This document shows positions 14,831 through 16,543 of a DNA stretch of 16,543 bases, in pieces. The number at the start of each line of letters is the position of its first letter. The stretch's first letter is position 1. The notes under the pieces are model-generated. The model was not told where the DNA came from. It did no database searches and was given only the letters and a program-made list of their open reading frames with translations. Source of the DNA: Chloroflexota bacterium (lineage in GTDB: Bacteria; Chloroflexota; Anaerolineae; Anaerolineales; UBA11657); NCBI GenBank assembly GCA_003670425.1, contig QWRL01000033.1:1-16543 (forward strand). Direction: 5' to 3'. A program made the position numbers and the translations under genes.

Positions 14831-14851
14831 CACTGGCAGAACGCGGGTCAA
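14823..14851 (-). promoter_or_regulatory. Sigma70-type promoter of murA
   Basis: On the minus strand TTGACC (14851-14846) and TACAAT (14828-14823) are spaced by exactly 17 nt, each matching the consensus at five of six positions. Transcription should start near 14816, giving a leader of about 32 nt with the GGGTGA ribosome site. Confidence 0.82.
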
Positions 14852-14888
14852 ACCGATGCGCGAAACACTGCGCGAAAGCCGTGCGATT

Positions 14889-14897
14889 TGGTAAAAT
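14889..14897 (+). promoter_or_regulatory. Extended -10 promoter of the six-TM protein gene
   Basis: TGG-TAAAAT is an extended -10 element. It would start transcription at about 14904, exactly at an ATG (14904), so the transcript may be leaderless. It diverges from the murA promoter with about 90 bp between the two predicted start points. Confidence 0.5.
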
Positions 14898-14912
14898 ATG
14901 GAGATGATAGTA

Positions 14913-15929
14913 ATGGGCAAACGCCAGATTGCAGCGCCCACTCCACCGATGGGCGTTATCGACGCACTGGGCCACGGCTTGCAAGCAGTGGCCACGCACC
15001 TGCCGCTGCTGATTTTGCCGCTGGTGCTGGATGTGTTTCTGTGGCTGGGTCCGCAGCTTTCAATTGCGCCGCTGCTGGGGCAGGCGCTTGCTTTTGTGCG
15101 CGCCAATCCAGACTTTGCCAGCGCCCTGAACCAGCAGCTGGCAGACCCGAGCGCACTGCCAGATCTGGTGACGGCAGCGGGCGAATCCATAAACTTGTTC
15201 GGCTTTCTGAGCACTGCACCGCTGGGTGTGCCCAGCATGATGGCCGGCAGAGGCGCAGCCTACACCCCGCTGGGCGCCAGCCTGCGCATTGCCGTGCCCG
15301 GAGTGCTGGACGTGGTGATCTGGGGCAGCAGCTTAACCGTGGTTGGCATGCTGCTGGGCAGCGTCTATTTGCACTTGATTGCGCGCACGGTGCAAGCACC
15401 CGCAGAGCGAGCCGACCGCAGTGTGCTGGCGGGCAAGATAGTGCGCGGCTGGCTAAACCTGACGCTGCTTGCATTTCTGGCACTCGGAGCACTGGCACTT
15501 TATCTGGTGCCGCTGAGCGTGCTCACGCTTGTGACCACGGCAGTGCACCCGCTTTTGGGCGGGCTGGTAAATTCACTGGGCGCGTTCTTTGCCATGTATG
15601 TGGTATTCACCTACGTGTTTATTGTGCAGGAAGTGGTGCTGCACAGCGACAAACTGCGCATTGCGCTGCGCCAAAGTGCGCGGATTGTGCGCACAAACGC
15701 GCAGCCGGCAGCCGGCCTGCTGCTCATCATTCTGGTTATTAACCTGGGGCTGGGCTTTGTGTGGGGCCTGCCGGACGCGGCCACGTGGCTGATGGCGCTG
15801 AGTATCTGCTTTCACGCGTTTGTAAACACCGCGCTGATTGCGGGCACGTTTTACTTCTACTCAGACCGCGTGCGCTGGCAGGCTGAACTGGCGCGCATGG
15901 CTGCTCAGCAGCCTTCAGCGCTGGCCTGA
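14913..15929 (+). CDS. Six-TM conserved hypothetical membrane protein
   Basis: 338 residues from the ATG at 14913 (GGAG nine bases upstream). In-frame ATGs at 14904 and 14898 are alternatives, and 14904 would be the leaderless start if the TGG-TAAAAT promoter is right. I do not recognise the family. Hydrophobic segments lie at about 25-46, 130-158, 178-210, 218-240, 266-285 and 291-316, so five to seven membrane passes. A soluble loop of about 80 residues follows the first helix. A basic loop between helices four and five (HSDKLRIALRQSARIVRTN) is probably cytoplasmic; this arrangement recalls uncharacterised multi-pass proteins whose loop precedes two final helices. No catalytic motif is visible. 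It lies 110 nt upstream of gyrB on the same strand and may be cotranscribed. Confidence 0.82.
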   Translation: MGKRQIAAPTPPMGVIDALGHGLQAVATHLPLLILPLVLDVFLWLGPQLSIAPLLGQALAFVRANPDFASALNQQLADPSALPDLVTAAGESINLFGFLSTAPLGVPSMMAGRGAAYTPLGASLRIAVPGVLDVVIWGSSLTVVGMLLGSVYLHLIARTVQAPAERADRSVLAGKIVRGWLNLTLLAFLALGALALYLVPLSVLTLVTTAVHPLLGGLVNSLGAFFAMYVVFTYVFIVQEVVLHSDKLRIALRQSARIVRTNAQPAAGLLLIILVINLGLGFVWGLPDAATWLMALSICFHAFVNTALIAGTFYFYSDRVRWQAELARMAAQQPSALA

Positions 15930-15964
15930 CGCGCAGCACTTGCAAAACTTTTTAGGCGCGGGTT

Positions 15965-15993
15965 GCTGCCGGCTGCAGCCGATATTCGGCAGC
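15965..15993 (+). other. Nested inverted repeats upstream of gyrB
   Basis: GCTGCCG (15965-15971) pairs with CGGCAGC (15987-15993). Inside lie two smaller palindromes, GGCTGCAGCC (15971-15980) and GCCGA-TAT-TCGGC (15978-15990), which would compete with the outer stem. There is no T tract, so it is not an intrinsic terminator. It sits 46 nt before the gyrB ATG and could be leader RNA structure or an operator. Confidence 0.4.
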
Positions 15994-16039
15994 CCGCTAA
16001 CCAAGCGGCCAACACAATGATCCGCGGAGAAATCATTCG

Positions 16040-16543
16040 ATGAAAAAGTCTGAAAGTTATGGCGCACAAAATATTATTCAGGTACTTGAAGGGCTGGAGG
16101 CAGTGCGCCGGCGCCCGGGCATGTACGTGGGCGGCACGGACCTGCGGGCACTGCACCACTTGATCTATGAGGTGGTGGACAACTCCATCGACGAGGCGCT
16201 GGCGGGCGAGTGCGACCATGTCACAATCACCATCCATGCGGACAACGCAGTCACGGTGCAGGACAACGGCCGTGGCATTCCGGTGGACCCCCACCCCACG
16301 GAGAAAGTGTCGGCGCTGGAGGTGGTGATGACGCGCCTGCATGCCGGCGGCAAATTTGGCGGCGGTGGCTACAAAGTGTCCGGCGGTTTGCACGGCGTGG
16401 GTGTCAGCGCGGTCAATGCGCTCTCCAGCGTGTGCGAAGCGTGGGTGCAGCGCCACGGAAAACTCTGGTACCAGAAGTACGAGAAAGGCAAGCCGCAGGC
16501 GCCCGTCAAAGCCATCGGCCCCGCGCCCAAAGATGAGAACGGC
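16040..16543 (+). CDS. gyrB: DNA gyrase subunit B (5' part, cut by window end)
   Basis: The first 168 residues of a type IIA topoisomerase ATPase subunit; the frame is open to the window edge. GyrB supplies ATP hydrolysis for negative supercoiling by the GyrA2B2 complex. The GHKL ATPase fold is clear: GLEAVRRRPGMYVG at 18-31, the N-box YEVVDNSIDEAL with catalytic E44 and Mg-binding N48, DNGRGIPVD at 75-83, and the ATP lid HAGGKFGGGGYKVSGGLHGVGVS at 101-123. The ATG at 16040 has GGAG ten bases upstream. ParE has a very similar N-terminus, so GyrB versus ParE cannot be settled from this part alone; GyrB is more likely because many Chloroflexota have gyrase only. Confidence 0.93.
   Translation, partial: MKKSESYGAQNIIQVLEGLEAVRRRPGMYVGGTDLRALHHLIYEVVDNSIDEALAGECDHVTITIHADNAVTVQDNGRGIPVDPHPTEKVSALEVVMTRLHAGGKFGGGGYKVSGGLHGVGVSAVNALSSVCEAWVQRHGKLWYQKYEKGKPQAPVKAIGPAPKDENG

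Noticed and set aside
14645..15742. 365-codon plus-strand frame overlapping murA and the six-TM gene
   Set aside because: It overlaps two better-supported genes and has a composition typical of an out-of-frame translation.

Overview
This window looks like ordinary chromosomal sequence from a high-GC member of the Chloroflexota (class Anaerolineae or a relative; the class is a guess). The best clue is the type I topoisomerase. It starts with a small CxxC...CxxC zinc domain (DUF5679-like, beginning MEAYCVKC) that I know mainly from Chloroflexota. The gene order, the Cys-less MurA and a secreted propeller protein with WDG...W...GG.F blades also fit. I found no phage, plasmid, IS, CRISPR, tRNA or rRNA.

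Layout. 10-456 (-) is a small TPR-like protein and 566-1912 (-) a glycerate 2-kinase. Divergent from them, 2031-2510 (+) is greA, ending in a strong bidirectional terminator (2529-2561). A long minus-strand block, read from high to low coordinates, follows: ffh (9924-8599), rpsP (8537-8130), khpA (8120-7893), rimM (7848-7330), dprA (7264-6152), topA (6078-3742) and a two-TM hypothetical protein (3648-2578). It joins protein targeting, 30S assembly, RNA binding, DNA uptake/processing and DNA topology, and keeps the order known in Bacillus subtilis but without trmD-rplS between rimM and dprA. A TTGACG-N17-TAAACT promoter precedes ffh. Divergent from ffh, 10219-11070 (+) encodes a DegV-family lipid-binding protein with its own RBS and terminator.

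11197-13500 (+) is a secreted beta-propeller protein with 14 blade repeats, probably two seven-bladed propellers. It is split into two in-frame ORFs by one TAG inside an extremely G-rich patch (12102-12186). The patch keeps the exact length and frame of one blade, and most recognisable positions are one G-ward substitution from the blade consensus. I think this is more likely a base-calling or assembly artefact than a genuine pseudogene. Converging on it is murA (14784-13504, -), with Asp in place of the fosfomycin-target Cys and a clear promoter. Divergent from murA are a six-TM hypothetical protein (14913-15929, +) and the start of gyrB (16040 to the window edge, +).

The longest gene-free stretch is 9925-10218 (294 nt), which holds only the divergent ffh and degV promoters. 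I did not find a convincing undescribed biological system. The points most worth a second look are the G-rich patch, the double propeller, the zinc-domain fusion on TopA, the MurA Asp variant and several candidate leaderless starts.
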